A DNA stretch of 64,000 nucleotides. Origin: an uncultured Collinsella sp. (GTDB lineage Bacteria; Actinomycetota; Coriobacteriia; Coriobacteriales; Coriobacteriaceae). A model generated the notes under the pieces. The model was given only the letters and a program-made list of their open reading frames with translations, searched no databases and was not told the DNA's origin. The stretch is from contig CAJJZP010000013.1 in the NCBI GenBank assembly GCA_905197665.1, positions 1 to 64,000 of the forward strand, written 5' to 3'. The position numbers and the translations under genes are program-made. Below, in pieces: positions 18,255 through 27,398 of the stretch (the stretch's first letter is position 1; each line of letters starts with the position of its first letter).

Positions 18255-19124
18255 ATGAACGAGCGGGTTTGTATGACGAGTGCGGGCGACGTGGGTGCCG
18301 GCATGGACGCGGGCGGCTATCCGGTCGAGACTACGGGCAACGCGGTGCTGGACATTTTGGAGCACCGTTCGTCCACGCGCGCTTTTGCGCGCGATGACAA
18401 CGACCGTCCCGTGGCGGTGACCGACGAGCAGCGGGCGGCGGTTTTGCATGCGGCGAGTCGCGCACCGTCGGCGGGCGCCATGATGATGTATTCCATCGTG
18501 AGCATTCGCGAGCAGGCTACGCTGGACCGTCTGGCCGACCTGTGCGATCACCAGCCCATGATCGCCAAGGCGCCCTGGGCACTTATATTTGTGGTCGATT
18601 ATGCCAAGTGGATCGATCTGTTTGAGCACGTGGGCTGCTTTGAGCCCGAGTTTGTCGAGCGCACGGGCAAGGCGCCCCGCCCCGCGCCGGGTTTGGGCGA
18701 CTTTGCCATCGCGGCGCAGGATGCCGTGATCGCCGCTCAAAACGCCGTGGTTGCCGCCGAGGCCCTGGGGCTGGGGAGCTGCTACATCGGTGATATCGTC
18801 GAGAACGCCGAGGAAGTTGCCGCACTGCTGGACTTGCCTGCCTATACCATGCCGCTGTCGATGCTCATCATCGGCACGCCCCGTAAGGAGCGCCCGGCAA
18901 TCGCGCATCCCGTGGTGAACCTGGTGCACGAGGAGCATTATTGTCGCGCCGACGCCGCGACGATGGATGCGCAGGTGGCCGAGATGGATGCGATGTTTCG
19001 CCCGCACGCCCGCGAGGTGGGCGAGCGCGTCATCGACATCTACACCCGTAAGCACACGAGCCCCTTTATGGCCGAGATGAGCCGCTCTATGGAGTGGTGG
19101 TTCAAAAACTGGCTCGGAAAATGA
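18255..19124 (+). CDS. Nitroreductase family protein
   Basis: The 289-residue flavoprotein has the nitroreductase opening VLDILEHRSSTRAFARDD, in which Arg and Ser contact FMN, and the mid-protein NAVVAAEALGLGSCYIGDI dimer and FMN segment. It probably reduces nitro groups or quinones with NAD(P)H; the physiological substrate is unknown. The C-terminal 60 residues (KHTSPFMAEMSRSMEWWFKN) are typical of the larger clostridial and coriobacterial type. It is divergent from the LTA synthase gene across about 215 bases. Ribosome site GAGGATGAGG lies just before the ATG. Confidence 0.88.
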   Translation: MNERVCMTSAGDVGAGMDAGGYPVETTGNAVLDILEHRSSTRAFARDDNDRPVAVTDEQRAAVLHAASRAPSAGAMMMYSIVSIREQATLDRLADLCDHQPMIAKAPWALIFVVDYAKWIDLFEHVGCFEPEFVERTGKAPRPAPGLGDFAIAAQDAVIAAQNAVVAAEALGLGSCYIGDIVENAEEVAALLDLPAYTMPLSMLIIGTPRKERPAIAHPVVNLVHEEHYCRADAATMDAQVAEMDAMFRPHAREVGERVIDIYTRKHTSPFMAEMSRSMEWWFKNWLGK

Positions 19125-19125
19125 C

Positions 19126-19160
19126 GAATGTGACAAAGGGGGCGTCCCTTTGTCACATTC
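19126..19160. repeat. Intergenic palindrome, CAAAGGG family (copy A)
   Basis: GAATGTGACAAAGGG and its exact complement form a 15-bp stem with loop GGCGT. It lies 2 bases after the nitroreductase gene. There is no T-run after it, so it is not a standard intrinsic terminator. Related copies are at 36558, 48068 and 54771. Confidence 0.85.
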
Positions 19161-19283
19161 CATATCGCCGCGGTGGCCTAAAGGCCGCATAAATGTTTAT
19201 CTAGCTGGGAAAACGGTGCCATTAAAATATGGGCTGATTACATATAATCCCGTCGAACGTTAAAATTGGGAGGAAACCGGCTT

Positions 19284-21311
19284 ATGGAACAAAAGGCAAA
19301 GGAAGTAGCCTCGCACGCTGCGATTCCTGTGAGCATCTCGGCGATGCTCGTCACGCTGGGCGTGGTGTATGGCGATATCGGCACCAGCCCCATGTATGTA
19401 ACCAAGGCGCTCGTTGCCGGCAACGGCGGCATCGGAAGCGTCACGCAGGAGTTCGTGCTCGGCGCGCTCTCCCTTGTCGTGTGGACGGTCACGCTGCTGA
19501 CGACCGTCAAGTACGTGCTGATCTCGCTGCGCGCCGACAACCACGGCGAGGGCGGCATCTTTGCCCTGTACAGCCTGGTCAAGCGCTGCGGCAAGTGGCT
19601 CATCATCCCCGCCATGCTGGGCGGCGCGGCACTCCTCGCCGACGGCATCCTGACGCCTGCCGTTACCGTCACCACGGCCATCGAGGGCCTGCGCACCATC
19701 CCGGCGGTCCATGCCGTGCTCGGTGACGACCAGGGTCGTGTCGTCGCCATCACGCTTGCCATCATCATCGCGCTCTTCTTGGTGCAGCGCATCGGCACGG
19801 CCAAGATCGGTCACGCCTTCGGCCCCATCATGACGCTGTGGTTTTTGTTCCTGGGCGGCACGGGCCTGTTCTTTGTCTGCCAGTATCCCGCGGTGCTGCT
19901 GTGCCTCAACCCGTTGCGTGGCATCGCTTTTCTGCTGAGCCCCAACAACCATGCGGGCATCATGATTTTGGGCAGCTGCTTCCTCGCTACCACCGGTGCC
20001 GAGGCGCTCTATTCCGACATGGGCCATGTGGGCCGCGGCAACATCTATGCCACCTGGCCGTTCGTTAAGTGCTGCCTGCTGCTGTCCTACATGGGCCAGG
20101 GCGCGTGGCTTATCAACAACGCCGGCAACCCGGAGCTCATGGGTATCGCCGACCTCAACCCCTTCTACCAGATGCTCGCCCCGGGTCTGCGCCCCTTTGC
20201 CGTCGGCCTTTCCACCGTCGCGGCCATCATCGCCTCGCAGGCGCTCATCACCGGCGCATTCTCGCTGGTGTCCGAGGCCAGCCGCCTGGACCTCATGCCG
20301 CATATGCAGGTCTTCTATCCTGCCGAGACCAAGGGCCAGCTCTACATCCCCATGGTCAACAACGTCATGCTCGTGGGCTGCGTCGTCGTGGTGCTGCTGT
20401 TCCAGAACTCGGCGCACATGGAGGCCGCGTACGGCCTGGCCATTACCCTGACCATGATGTGCACGACAATGCTGCTCTTCTTCTATCTGCACGTGGAGCG
20501 CAATCTCAAGGTCGCGCCGTGGATCTTTGCCGCCTTCTTCCTTATGCTCGAGGGCTTCTTCTTTGTGAGCTCGCTCACCAAGTTCTTCCACGGCGGCTAT
20601 TTCACCATCCTTATGGCCGCGCTCATCATGGGCATCATGGTGTGCTGGTACAACGGCACGGCGGTTGAGCAGCGCCAGTTTACGCTGCTGCCGCTGCGCA
20701 GCTATCTGCCGCAGCTCAAGCGCCTGCGCGACGACGATCGCTACGAGCTCGTGAGCGACAACATCGTGTACCTGACCAAGGACACCAACACCGACTATAT
20801 CGACCGCGATATCGTCTACTCGATTTTGGACAAGCACCCCAAGCGCGCTCGTGCCTGGTGGTTCGTGAACGTCGAGACTATGGACGAGCCGCATACCTTT
20901 GCCTACTCGGTCGAGACGTTCGGCACCGACTACGTATTCCGCGTGCATCTGTACCTGGGCTATAAGATCAACCAGCGCGTCAATGCTTACCTGCGCCAGG
21001 TTGTTCAGGACCTGGCTGCCAGCGGCGAGCTGCCGGCGCAGACGCACGACTACTCGGTCTACAAGGATCCGGGCAACATCGGTACGTTTAAGTTCGTCAT
21101 GATCCGCAAGCTGCTGGCGCCCGAAAGCGACGTGGAGCCCAGCGAGCGTACGGCCATCACGCTCAAGTACATCATCCGCCGCGCTGCCGGCACTCCCGCG
21201 CGCTGGTACGGCCTGGAGAACTCCAACGTGAGCTTTGAGTACGTGCCGCTGTTCACCAAGTTTAAGGCCGTGAGCAAGATGCAGCGCCTGGCTCCCGACG
21301 AGCGCCCGTAG
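19284..21311 (+). CDS. kup: Low-affinity potassium transporter, KUP family
   Basis: This 675-residue membrane protein imports potassium, probably by proton symport. The N-terminus has the family signature LGVVYGDIGTSPMYV followed by about twelve helices, including NHGEGGIFALYSLVKR and FGPIMTLWFLFLGGTGLFF. The C-terminal cytoplasmic domain (YELVSDNIVYLTKDTN onward) is complete. The ATG at 19284 has GGGAGG upstream; the TTG at 19266 is not needed. A KdpDE-like two-component system follows after a terminator, which suggests potassium-dependent control of this gene, though no kdpFABC is present in the window. Confidence 0.95.
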   Translation: MEQKAKEVASHAAIPVSISAMLVTLGVVYGDIGTSPMYVTKALVAGNGGIGSVTQEFVLGALSLVVWTVTLLTTVKYVLISLRADNHGEGGIFALYSLVKRCGKWLIIPAMLGGAALLADGILTPAVTVTTAIEGLRTIPAVHAVLGDDQGRVVAITLAIIIALFLVQRIGTAKIGHAFGPIMTLWFLFLGGTGLFFVCQYPAVLLCLNPLRGIAFLLSPNNHAGIMILGSCFLATTGAEALYSDMGHVGRGNIYATWPFVKCCLLLSYMGQGAWLINNAGNPELMGIADLNPFYQMLAPGLRPFAVGLSTVAAIIASQALITGAFSLVSEASRLDLMPHMQVFYPAETKGQLYIPMVNNVMLVGCVVVVLLFQNSAHMEAAYGLAITLTMMCTTMLLFFYLHVERNLKVAPWIFAAFFLMLEGFFFVSSLTKFFHGGYFTILMAALIMGIMVCWYNGTAVEQRQFTLLPLRSYLPQLKRLRDDDRYELVSDNIVYLTKDTNTDYIDRDIVYSILDKHPKRARAWWFVNVETMDEPHTFAYSVETFGTDYVFRVHLYLGYKINQRVNAYLRQVVQDLAASGELPAQTHDYSVYKDPGNIGTFKFVMIRKLLAPESDVEPSERTAITLKYIIRRAAGTPARWYGLENSNVSFEYVPLFTKFKAVSKMQRLAPDERP

Positions 21312-21383
21312 TCGACGTCTGCTGTTTGTCTAGCGACTGCGGGCTGCAAAGGCTATACACTTGAAACCACCACAAGGAGGCCA

Positions 21384-21417
21384 CCACCACAAAGGTGCCT
21401 GTCCCCTTTGTGGTGGT
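21384..21417 (+). terminator. Terminator after kup
   Basis: CCACCACAAAGG (21384-21395) pairs with CCTTTGTGGTGG (21405-21416), followed by GTTTTTGTTTTTG, a good T-run on the plus strand. The stem core ACAAAGG resembles the other palindromes of the window. An extra copy of the left arm sits just upstream (21367-21377), allowing an alternative pairing. Confidence 0.85.
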
Positions 21418-21447
21418 TTTTGTTTTTGAGAGAGGGGCAGGGCGCTG

Positions 21448-23073
21448 ATGGACGTCCGTACGGACGGCGATATGGCCGAGAACTTTTGGTGGCGGCGCAC
21501 GACGTTGACGCGTCGCAGCCCTCTGTATGACGCCTGCGTGTCGGCGGGACTGCTGGTCGCGGCGACGATTGTGGGCGCGCTGCTCGACCATCCGGGTCTC
21601 GCGCCGAGCATCATGATCGTCTATGTGTTCGCCGTGCAGCTGTGCGCATTCTTTACCTGGAGCCGCCTGTATTGCCTGCTGAGCTCGGCTGCCGCCGTGG
21701 CGCTCTACAACTATTTGTTTGTCGACCCGCGCTACTCGCTGTCGCTCATCGACCGCGTCTATCCCGGCATGTTCTTTATCATGTTTGTGGTCTCGCTCGT
21801 GTCGAGCTCGATTGCGCTGGCCCTGCGCCGCGCCTTGGCGCAGGCTGCCGCCAGCGACCGTCGCACGCAGATGGTGCTCGAGACCAACCGCATGCTGCAG
21901 CGGTGCGGCGATCAGCAACAGATTGTGCATGCTATGGCAACGCAACTGGCGCGTCTTTCGGACTGTCCGGTCGTGTGGTATAGCGCCGATGCCGACGACG
22001 ATGACCTGCTGCCGCGCACGATGTACACGGCCGTGGGCGATGCCGCGCCGGTGCACGAGCTGGCGCCGCAGATGCCGCCACGGCTCTCGGCGTCCGCCTA
22101 TGTGGGAACGCCGCTCGATGCCACCTATGGCGGCTCGGCGTTCTTTGGCATATACCTGACCGTGCACTCGGGCGACACCATGGTGCGCGCGGGTGATCCC
22201 GACTCGGTGGTGGGGGTGCTCGCCATTGTCGCCGAGCCCGATGCGCTGACGCCCGAGGAGCGGACGCTTGCCGATGCCATCGTGAGCGAAGGCGAGCTGG
22301 CGCTCGATCGCGCCCGCGCCATGGAGGCCCGCGAGGAAGCGGCGGTGCTCGCTAAAAACGAGCAGCTGCGCGCCAACTTGTTGCGCTCCATCTCGCACGA
22401 TTTGCGCACGCCGCTTACCAGCATTTCGGGTAATGCCGACGTGCTGCTCGACCAGGGCTCGACCGGCACGGCCGTGCTCGACGACCAGACGCGCCGCGGC
22501 ATGCTCCTATCCATTCGCTCGGATGCGCAATGGCTCAACGCTACCGTCGAGAATCTGCTCGCCATCACCAAGCTCGAGGGCGGCGGTATGCACCTGTCGA
22601 CCACGCTCGAGCTTATGGACGATATCGTCGAGGAGGCGCTGCGCCACGTGAACCCGGCCGTGCGCGAGCACGACCTTAAGGTGGTGGCGTGCGATGAGCC
22701 GGCGCTCGTCAACGTCGATGCGCGCCTGATGGTGCAGCTGGTGGTCAACCTGGTGAACAACGCCATTACCTATACGCCTGCGGGCTCGCATATCGTGATC
22801 TCGATTGGCGTCCATGATGGATGCGTGGCGTGCTCGGTTGCTGATGATGGCCCGGGCATTGCGCCCGAGGACCGCGAGCGAATCTTTGAGTCGTTCTACA
22901 CCGCCAACCATGGCCTGGCCGACAGCTGCCGCAGTGTGGGCTTGGGGCTTTCGCTCTGCCGCTCCATTGCGCTGGCACATGGCGGTAGCATAGAGGTTAC
23001 CGCGGCGGACCCGCACGGCTCGGTCTTTACGATTGAGCTTCCCGTCGCCGATGTTTCGTTTGATAAGGAGTAG
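21448..23073 (+). CDS. kdpD: KdpD-like sensor histidine kinase lacking the KdpD input domain
   Basis: The 541-residue kinase starts with four membrane helices of the DUF4118 type seen in KdpD (about residues 30-125), followed by a GAF-like region (about 140-290), a dimerisation/phosphoacceptor helix with His in LLRSISHDLRTPLTSISGN, and an ATPase domain (NLVNNAITYTPAGS, DDGPGIAPEDRERIFESFY, GLGLSLCRSIALAHGG). The roughly 400-residue N-terminal KdpD and UspA-like domains of E. coli KdpD (894 residues) are absent, so potassium or turgor sensing must use the membrane and GAF parts. The partner response regulator starts 4 bases downstream. Its substrate and target genes are inferred. Confidence 0.88.
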   Translation: MDVRTDGDMAENFWWRRTTLTRRSPLYDACVSAGLLVAATIVGALLDHPGLAPSIMIVYVFAVQLCAFFTWSRLYCLLSSAAAVALYNYLFVDPRYSLSLIDRVYPGMFFIMFVVSLVSSSIALALRRALAQAAASDRRTQMVLETNRMLQRCGDQQQIVHAMATQLARLSDCPVVWYSADADDDDLLPRTMYTAVGDAAPVHELAPQMPPRLSASAYVGTPLDATYGGSAFFGIYLTVHSGDTMVRAGDPDSVVGVLAIVAEPDALTPEERTLADAIVSEGELALDRARAMEAREEAAVLAKNEQLRANLLRSISHDLRTPLTSISGNADVLLDQGSTGTAVLDDQTRRGMLLSIRSDAQWLNATVENLLAITKLEGGGMHLSTTLELMDDIVEEALRHVNPAVREHDLKVVACDEPALVNVDARLMVQLVVNLVNNAITYTPAGSHIVISIGVHDGCVACSVADDGPGIAPEDRERIFESFYTANHGLADSCRSVGLGLSLCRSIALAHGGSIEVTAADPHGSVFTIELPVADVSFDKE

Positions 23074-23077
23074 CGCC

Positions 23078-23791
23078 GTGCCGAACTCTGCCGCAAAACC
23101 ACTCATCTTGGTCGTTGAGGACGATCCCGCCGTCCGCAACCTTATCGTCGCCGCGCTCGAGGCGCACGGCTTGCGCCATATGGCCGTGGAAACCGCCCAT
23201 GCCGCCATCGCCGCCGCTTCGTCGCAGGCGCCGAGCATTGTGCTGCTCGATCTGGGCCTGCCCGATATGGACGGCGTCAAGGTGGTGGAGTCGGTGCGCG
23301 CGTGGTCGGGCATGCCGATCATCGTGGTTTCGGCGCGCAGCGAGGACGCGGACAAGATCCGAGCGCTCGATGCCGGCGCCGATGACTACCTGACTAAGCC
23401 GTTTTCGGTCGAGGAGCTGCTCGCGCGCATTCGCACCACGCTCAGGCGCCTTTCGTATGCGCAGGCGGGCGGTGTTGTCTCCGAGGGCTCGTTCGATACC
23501 GGCGAGTTGCATATCGATTTTGATGCCGGCATCGCCACGATGGATGGCGAGGAACTGCATCTGACGCCGATCGAGTACAAGCTCTTGTGCCTGCTGGCAC
23601 ACAACGCCGACAAGGTGCTGACGCACCAATTTATCCTGCACGAGATCTGGGGCACGGCGACCAAGAGCGACCTGGCGAGCCTGCGCGTCTTTATGGGTAC
23701 GCTGCGCAAAAAGATCGAGTCCGATCCCGCGCACCCGCACTATATCCAAACGCACGTGGGTATCGGTTACCGATTGGTCATCCAGGGATAG
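23078..23791 (+). CDS. kdpE: Response regulator, KdpE/OmpR family
   Basis: The regulator has 237 residues. The receiver domain has the acidic pocket VVEDDPAVRN, the phosphoacceptor Asp in IVLLDLGLPDMDG, the conserved Thr/Ser (IIVVSARS) and Lys (DDYLTKPFSVEELLARI). The C-terminal winged-helix domain (LTPIEYKLLCLLAHNADKVL ... THVGIGYRL) binds DNA. The GTG at 23078 is chosen because AAGGAG, overlapping the kinase stop, lies at the right distance and residues before it do not fit the family. Likely co-translated with the kinase and likely a regulator of kup. Confidence 0.92.
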   Translation: MPNSAAKPLILVVEDDPAVRNLIVAALEAHGLRHMAVETAHAAIAAASSQAPSIVLLDLGLPDMDGVKVVESVRAWSGMPIIVVSARSEDADKIRALDAGADDYLTKPFSVEELLARIRTTLRRLSYAQAGGVVSEGSFDTGELHIDFDAGIATMDGEELHLTPIEYKLLCLLAHNADKVLTHQFILHEIWGTATKSDLASLRVFMGTLRKKIESDPAHPHYIQTHVGIGYRLVIQG

Positions 23792-23816
23792 GTCGGCATC
23801 CGCCATCCCAATACGA

Positions 23817-23881
23817 GTTGCGGTGAAATACGGTCTAAATTTACCTAATTCCAGGCAAAACAGTCCGTATTCCACCGCAAC
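23817..23881. terminator. Large hairpin between convergent kdpE and rlmKL
   Basis: GTTGCGGTGAAATACGG (23817-23833) pairs with CCGTATTCCACCGCAAC (23865-23881) at 16 of 17 positions. It sits between two converging genes, followed by TTTGTTATTTG on the plus strand, and fills nearly all of the intergenic space, consistent with a bidirectional terminator. Confidence 0.75.
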
Positions 23882-23885
23882 TTTG

Positions 23886-26450
23886 TTATTTGCCCTTGGG
23901 CTTGCTGGCGTAGAACTTCTTCTTTTTGGGCTTGCCGGCGGGGGAGGGTTTGCCGGCAAAGTTGGACTTGCCGTTGCCGGCCTGCGCGTGCGCGGGCGCC
24001 GTTGCGCGAGGCTTGCGGGCTTCGGGGTTGCGCAGCTCCTCGACGCGCTCGGCAATTTCCTCGGCGCTAAAGCCGACTTCGGCCATGGCGTCCTCGATGG
24101 GCAGGCGGCGCACGATGTAGCAGTGGTGCACCTTCTGGTTGCGCGCGAAGTCCTCGGGGATGGTCTGCGCCGTAATGTCCTCCAGCACCACGCCCGCGCG
24201 GGCGAGCTTGCGCGTTTCGGGGCGGAAGCCGCGCAGGTTGCAGCTAAAGATGGCATGGCCGCCCTGCGCGAGCAGGCGCGATACGCCAGCCAAAAGCTCA
24301 ACATGGTCGCGCTGGACATCCCAGGTGCGGCGGCCCATCTTGGAGGAGTTCGAGAACGTGGGCGGGTCGACAAAGATCAGGTCCCAGCGGTTGCGCGTCT
24401 GGCGCTGGTCGCGAATCCAGGCAAGCACGTCGTCGCGCACAAAATGATGCTGAGGCCCCACAAAGCCGTTCTGGCGCATGTTGCGCTCGGCCCAGTCCAG
24501 ATAGGTATTGGAGAGGTCGACCGTCACGGTCTCCTCGACGCCGCCATCGGCCGCGTAGCAGGTGGCGGTGCCGGTGTAGGCGAACAGGTTGAGGAAGCGG
24601 CGCGCCTGCTTGGCGTGCTCGCGCACCAGGTTGCGGGTGACGCGGTGGTCCAAGAAGATGCCGACGTCCAGGTAGTCGTCAAAGTTGACGGCAAAGGTGA
24701 GGCCGCCCTCTTCGATGAGCGGCAGGCGACGACGCGCGATATTGGCGCGCTCGCCCGAGCCGCCCTTGCCGGCGCCCTGCTTGCCGTACTGCGAGCCGCC
24801 GCGCGAACGCATGCGGGCCTTGGCGTGCACATGCTCGGCGGGAACATCTAGGATGCGCGGCGCGATGGCCAGAATGTCGAGCATGCGGGCCTGGGCCAGT
24901 GCGGGGTCGATGGTCTTGGGCGCGGCGTATTCGGCGATGACGAGCCAGCGGCCCGGCGTCTGCGGGCAACCCTCGTACAGATCGATGGCGGCGGAGTAGT
25001 CGGGCAGGTCGGCATCGTAGACGCGGTAGCAGCTCACGCCCTCGCGCTTGGCCCACTTGCGGCGCAGGCGGGCGTTCTTGCGCAGGCGGTTGGCGAACTG
25101 CTCGGATTCGGGGATGAGCACGGGCAGCGGCTTGCCGTCGCCCAGGTCGAGCGTGGCAGCGGGCTCGGGCATGGCGGGGGCCTCGTCGCCGATGACGTCG
25201 TCGGCGTCCGCGGTCTGCTCCTCGGCATCCGCACTGGTCGCAGCTTCAAATGCCGCGGCGGCGTGGTCGAGCGAGGGCCAAACCTCGACGGTCGCCTCCT
25301 CGTTGTTGGGCATGACGGCGATCGAGCGCGTGGGCTCAGCGTGGAGCGCGCGGGCCAGCAAGCCGTCGCGGGTGAGCGCGGCGACCGGTGCCGAAGCAAG
25401 CTCGGGCGCGCGGCGCAGCTCGCCGACCAGCGTCATGGCGTCATGCATAAGCGACAGCGGTGTCTCGGTCGTATCCGCGACGAGGGCGGCATCGGCGACG
25501 GCGCCCGCGTGGTCCAGCACGGTGGCAGACTTGGCGGCGCAAAAATCGACAAAGCGCTTGTAGCCGGCAAACTTAACCATGCGCTCGGCGGTCTTGCGGG
25601 CGGCGGGGTCGATGTCCGCGGCCACGATGCGCGCCTGGCGCTCACGCGCTGCCGCCTCGCGCCCGCGTGCCTCGGCAAGCAGCTGCTCCCATAGGGCGGC
25701 ATCGTGCAGCTGCCAGCCCTCAAAGCCCCAGCGCTCGCGTGCGGCGCCCGGGGCGCGGTCGGTCAGGATGTTCACGGCCTCCAGCAGCAGGCCGCCGCCG
25801 GCGCACGACGCGTCGATCAGCGTAGGTAGGGCCTCGTTTTCGTAGTCGTCGGCCGTCAGCTCGCGCTCGCACAGCGCGGTCCAGCCGACCTGCGCCAACA
25901 CCAGGGCGGCGTAGTCGGGGCGTAGCACGTGCGCGCCCTCGCCGGCGCGAGTCGCGGCGGGCGGCAGGCGCTTGAACAGCGGATCGCCCGAAAGGTCCAG
26001 GCTTATGCTCGCACGGCGCTGGCGTAGCGAAAGCAGTAGGTGAACATCGGGGTCGGCGGCATCGACATCGGCGCGACGTCCCGTGGTCTCGGCCAGGCGG
26101 TCGCACAGCGCGTCTTTGGCACGCAGGGCCGAGAAGCGCGTGTTGCGCAGCTGCTCGGTCACGCCGCGGGCGGTAATGGCGATGGTGGCGCCGGGGCGGA
26201 CGATGTTCTCCCAGGCGATGTCGTAAACGCTGTCGTACAACTCATCGGCATCCTGTGCCCCAAAGCGTCCGAGCACCACAAACACGCGGCTGGCCAGGCG
26301 CGACCACAGGCAGGCGCGGTAACCTTCTTCGAGCTCGCCCTCAAATGTAGCGCGGCCCTTCAAGCGGCGGACATGCGAAAGCCCGAGGCGTTTAAGCTCA
26401 TCGGCGAGTGCGGACTCAAAGCCCTCGGGGCAGCTTGCGTAAAATTCCAT
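23886..26450 (-). CDS. rlmL: 23S rRNA methyltransferase RlmKL with degenerate first catalytic domain
   Basis: The 854-residue protein has the two-enzyme layout of RlmKL. Residues 1 to about 160 include a THUMP-type RNA-binding region. The second methyltransferase domain (RlmK, m7G2069) is intact, with LNLFAYTGTATCYAADGG for SAM and WDLIFVDPPTFSNSSKM for catalysis. In the first half (RlmL, m2G2445) the SAM loop reads LIDASCAGGGLLLEA instead of the usual DPMCGSGTLLIEA, and the NPPYGER catalytic motif is not found; the equivalent stretch reads ALVADTTETPLSLMHD. A spacer of about 100 acidic, Ala-rich residues follows. The C-terminus is Lys-rich (KPKKKKFYASKPKGK). It diverges from the HAD gene. 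Confidence 0.85.
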   Translation of the reverse strand: MEFYASCPEGFESALADELKRLGLSHVRRLKGRATFEGELEEGYRACLWSRLASRVFVVLGRFGAQDADELYDSVYDIAWENIVRPGATIAITARGVTEQLRNTRFSALRAKDALCDRLAETTGRRADVDAADPDVHLLLSLRQRRASISLDLSGDPLFKRLPPAATRAGEGAHVLRPDYAALVLAQVGWTALCERELTADDYENEALPTLIDASCAGGGLLLEAVNILTDRAPGAARERWGFEGWQLHDAALWEQLLAEARGREAAARERQARIVAADIDPAARKTAERMVKFAGYKRFVDFCAAKSATVLDHAGAVADAALVADTTETPLSLMHDAMTLVGELRRAPELASAPVAALTRDGLLARALHAEPTRSIAVMPNNEEATVEVWPSLDHAAAAFEAATSADAEEQTADADDVIGDEAPAMPEPAATLDLGDGKPLPVLIPESEQFANRLRKNARLRRKWAKREGVSCYRVYDADLPDYSAAIDLYEGCPQTPGRWLVIAEYAAPKTIDPALAQARMLDILAIAPRILDVPAEHVHAKARMRSRGGSQYGKQGAGKGGSGERANIARRRLPLIEEGGLTFAVNFDDYLDVGIFLDHRVTRNLVREHAKQARRFLNLFAYTGTATCYAADGGVEETVTVDLSNTYLDWAERNMRQNGFVGPQHHFVRDDVLAWIRDQRQTRNRWDLIFVDPPTFSNSSKMGRRTWDVQRDHVELLAGVSRLLAQGGHAIFSCNLRGFRPETRKLARAGVVLEDITAQTIPEDFARNQKVHHCYIVRRLPIEDAMAEVGFSAEEIAERVEELRNPEARKPRATAPAHAQAGNGKSNFAGKPSPAGKPKKKKFYASKPKGK

Positions 26451-26525
26451 GGGTGACCTCTCTGGTTGCGTCGCTCCATTATATGATGGATGCTTCGTTT
26501 GCCCTTATCCTCGAAAGGAACCCAT

Positions 26526-27353
26526 ATGATTGATGCGTGTCCCGAACCCGCTGTGCTCTTTTTTGACGTGGACGGCACGCTGACGTCGTTCGATCCCGAC
26601 GATATGACCGATAAGGACTTCAATGCAATCCATCCGTCGAAGGCCGTTGTCGATGCATTTGGTCGCCTGCGCAATGCGGGTCACCGGGCATTTATCTGCA
26701 CGGGTCGCCCCCTGTGGCTGATTGTCGATGGGCTGCGCGCGCTGAACCCGGCGGGTATCGTTGCCATGGCGGGGGCGACGCTCGAGGTCGAGGGCCGCGT
26801 GGTGCATGAGGACTGCTTTGACGAAGACATTGTTGAGGAGCTCGCGCGTCGCATTACTGTGGCGGGCGGCGAGGCGTTGTTCGAGACGAACGGTGCCACC
26901 TATTCACTTGAGCCAGTTGGTGTCGAACAGTCATTTCTGCTAGGCGCCGGCGTGGTGCATGGCGTTGATCAGATGCGCGTCGATGGCCGCTTGCGCGTAG
27001 GCAAGGTGTGCATTAACGCGTGCGACCTGGCTCGCGTAGCCAACGATGACGGCTTTATCGAGCGCGAGTTTGAGCTGTGCAACACCGGTGGTCAGAATCG
27101 AGAGCTGAGCCCCAAGGGTATTGACAAGGGCATAGGCGTGGCGCGAGCGCTTGAGTATCTGGGCCGCTCTGGTAACGAGCGCACCTTTGGCTTCGGCGAT
27201 TCGGGCAACGACCTGGGCATGCTCGCTGCCGTCGAGACGGCTGTGGCAATGGGCAACGCCATGCCCGAGGTCAAGGCGGTCGCCGACTACGTGACCGACG
27301 ATGTGGCACACGACGGCACCGTCACAGCGATGCAGCATTTTGGGTTGATTTAA
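26526..27353 (+). CDS. HAD-superfamily phosphatase, Cof type
   Basis: The 275-residue cytoplasmic phosphatase has the nucleophile motif FFDVDGTLTSFDPDD, motif II FICTGRP, a C2-type cap and motif IV FGFGDSGNDLGML. Such proteins dephosphorylate sugar phosphates or cofactors; the substrate cannot be read from sequence. The ATG at 26526 is preceded by GAAAGGAACC; an upstream in-frame ATG at 26490 overlaps the likely promoter and is not used. A terminator hairpin follows at 27355-27395. Confidence 0.9.
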   Translation: MIDACPEPAVLFFDVDGTLTSFDPDDMTDKDFNAIHPSKAVVDAFGRLRNAGHRAFICTGRPLWLIVDGLRALNPAGIVAMAGATLEVEGRVVHEDCFDEDIVEELARRITVAGGEALFETNGATYSLEPVGVEQSFLLGAGVVHGVDQMRVDGRLRVGKVCINACDLARVANDDGFIEREFELCNTGGQNRELSPKGIDKGIGVARALEYLGRSGNERTFGFGDSGNDLGMLAAVETAVAMGNAMPEVKAVADYVTDDVAHDGTVTAMQHFGLI

Positions 27354-27354
27354 T

Positions 27355-27395
27355 AAATGGCCGGGTCGCCCGCAGTGGGGGCGTCCCGGCCATTT
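27355..27395. terminator. Bidirectional terminator between HAD gene and DeoR gene
   Basis: AAATGGCCGGG (27355-27365) pairs with CCCGGCCATTT (27385-27395), between the ends of two convergent genes. The A/T flanks serve both strands. Confidence 0.8.
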
Positions 27396-27398
27396 GAG

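Noticed and set aside
19260..21047. 595-residue minus-strand open frame opposite kup
   Set aside because: His/Glu/Gly-rich composition typical of the antisense frame of a high-GC gene; kup is certain on the other strand.
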